Source of the DNA: Pterobdella sp. o SKG-2022
Taxonomy: Eukaryota > Annelida > Clitellata > Hirudinida > Piscicolidae
Assembly: GCA_964035795.1 (NCBI GenBank)
Contig: OZ038320.1
Location: forward strand, 21,036,589-21,100,588
Reading direction: 5' to 3'
Length of the DNA: 64,000 nt
Each line of letters begins with the position of its first letter. Positions within the stretch are counted from its first letter, which is position 1. The position numbers were made by a program, and so were the translations under genes. Positions 62,958 to 64,000 of this stretch are shown here, piece by piece. The notes beneath the pieces were generated by a model that saw nothing but the letters and a program-made list of their open reading frames with translations, made no database searches and had not been told where the DNA came from.

Positions 62958-64000
62958 AAGTTCAATTAAAAAAAAGATACACAAGGTGTCTCTAGAAAAT
63001 ATTTCATCAGTGAAGATTAGGCTGAACATTATATAAACACTTTCATTGATTTTACTGAAAATAAAGGAAGACTTTTGACACAAAAAAATGCATAAAATAA
63101 CCAAAAAATAAAAATAAATTCCAAAGTAAAAAATGAGAAACGAACATCATTAAAATGGTTCCAAAAAAACAGAGCTAATCATAAATTATATATATATCAA
63201 CTTTCTGTTGAAAAATATCCCATTGAGTTTTTATTGGATTTTTATAGAAATTTAATATTTTTGAGTGAAAAATAACTGAAGCAAAAAAGTATGTTTTCGT
63301 TAGTAACACACAAAAGATGAAGTTTTAAAGTTAAAAATAGCCAATAGTGCGAATACAGAACTATGAATGTCCCTAATAGGTTTTTTTCTTGATATTAGGA
63401 ACAGGTAGTATTGGGTCAATGGCTTCATGCATTCAATGAGAATAAAAGTTTTTTGTTAAAATTATACGCTTGTTTCCGGTTTATGTATTTATTTTTAATT
63501 TGTGTAATTATTTCTAACCTCTTGTGGTTAGTTTCTTTGTTATGCTATTTGCCTCAGCACTTCTGTTGATAGAAAAACAAATTAATATTTTTTGGTCAAT
63601 AAACGTTAAACTTTTATGCACTGTTGTTTGATACTAAATTCTTCAAGTACTTTCGTACTAAAATAGCATCGTTTTATATTTTAAAGATTTAAAATGCATT
63701 ACCTTATTAATATCACTATTCTGTTTTTAACTTTAGATGCAGCCGATGGATTTCTGTCATCATATCAAACAAAATTGCGTATAATGTGTTTTTTCATTTA
63801 TCTCTCATCTCACCCATCCCAGTTATAGTTCCATAAGCGAAAACAAGATGAGTCGTTGAATGCTTTTGCATCATCTTTTTCTATTTTTTCATCTAATCTT
63901 TTCGGTTTCACTGTTTTTTTCCTATCAAACTCTACTTCTTCTGAATTATCTGCAAATTTTTATGCAATATTAAAAGTTTATGAAGATTTTTCAATGACTT
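62958..64000. other. No recognisable gene
   Basis: AT-rich to the end of the window, with no recognised coding or RNA signal. Confidence 0.4.

Overview
The window looks like nuclear DNA of an invertebrate animal: strongly AT-rich, with intron-rich genes carrying GT-AG introns of about 60 to 1,900 bases and AATAAA signals. It also holds many decayed non-LTR retrotransposons. The species cannot be named from the sequence. A UGA-encoded selenocysteine protein with its SECIS hairpin, BRPF, SHOC2, RagA and PAIP2 families together point to a metazoan. All gene models below were assembled by hand from splice sites, reading-phase continuity and remembered family sequences. Human residue numbers are quoted from memory.

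Layout. 1-9.3 kb is a graveyard of mobile elements: a minus-strand RTE-like remnant, a 1.5 kb element with terminal inverted repeats, and a CR1/L2-like LINE with a putative ORF1. 9.5-11.1 kb carries a small PAIP2-like gene (+). 12.1-17.1 kb is again LINE remnants. 18.6-30.7 kb is a BRPF/peregrin chromatin-reader gene (+, 14 coding exons, about 2,243 residues) with several LINE insertions in its introns. 32.4-33.8 kb is a LINE remnant. 34.1-35.5 kb is a short-chain dehydrogenase of the sniffer/C-factor type (+). 36-39.2 kb holds more LINE remnants. 40.0-49.9 kb is SHOC2 (+, 17 coding exons). 51.5-52.7 kb is a LINE remnant. 53.3-55.7 kb is a mitochondrial-type glutaminase homologue (-). 55.9-57.5 kb is RagA (-). 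57.8-59.5 kb is selenoprotein K (+) with SECIS at 59.94 kb. 60.2-61.25 kb is a PGAM5-like histidine-phosphatase-fold gene (-). The last 2.7 kb holds no gene I can see, only LINE tails and a large hairpin.

Most notable. The glutaminase homologue keeps its full architecture and open frames but has lost nearly every catalytic residue. The PGAM5-like gene 5 kb away has also lost its second catalytic histidine. Two apparent pseudoenzymes of mitochondrial families therefore flank RagA and SelK. The BRPF protein carries a 144-residue insertion inside its PHD-knuckle-PHD module and ends in a 1,289-residue low-complexity tail in place of the PWWP domain. SelK, RagA, the glutaminase homologue and the PGAM5-like gene are tightly packed: a 250-base divergent promoter and a convergent overlapping 3-prime end. 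SHOC2 (RAS-RAF signalling), RagA (mTORC1) and the glutaminase homologue are all linked to growth or nutrient signalling in other animals, but any joint function here is inference.
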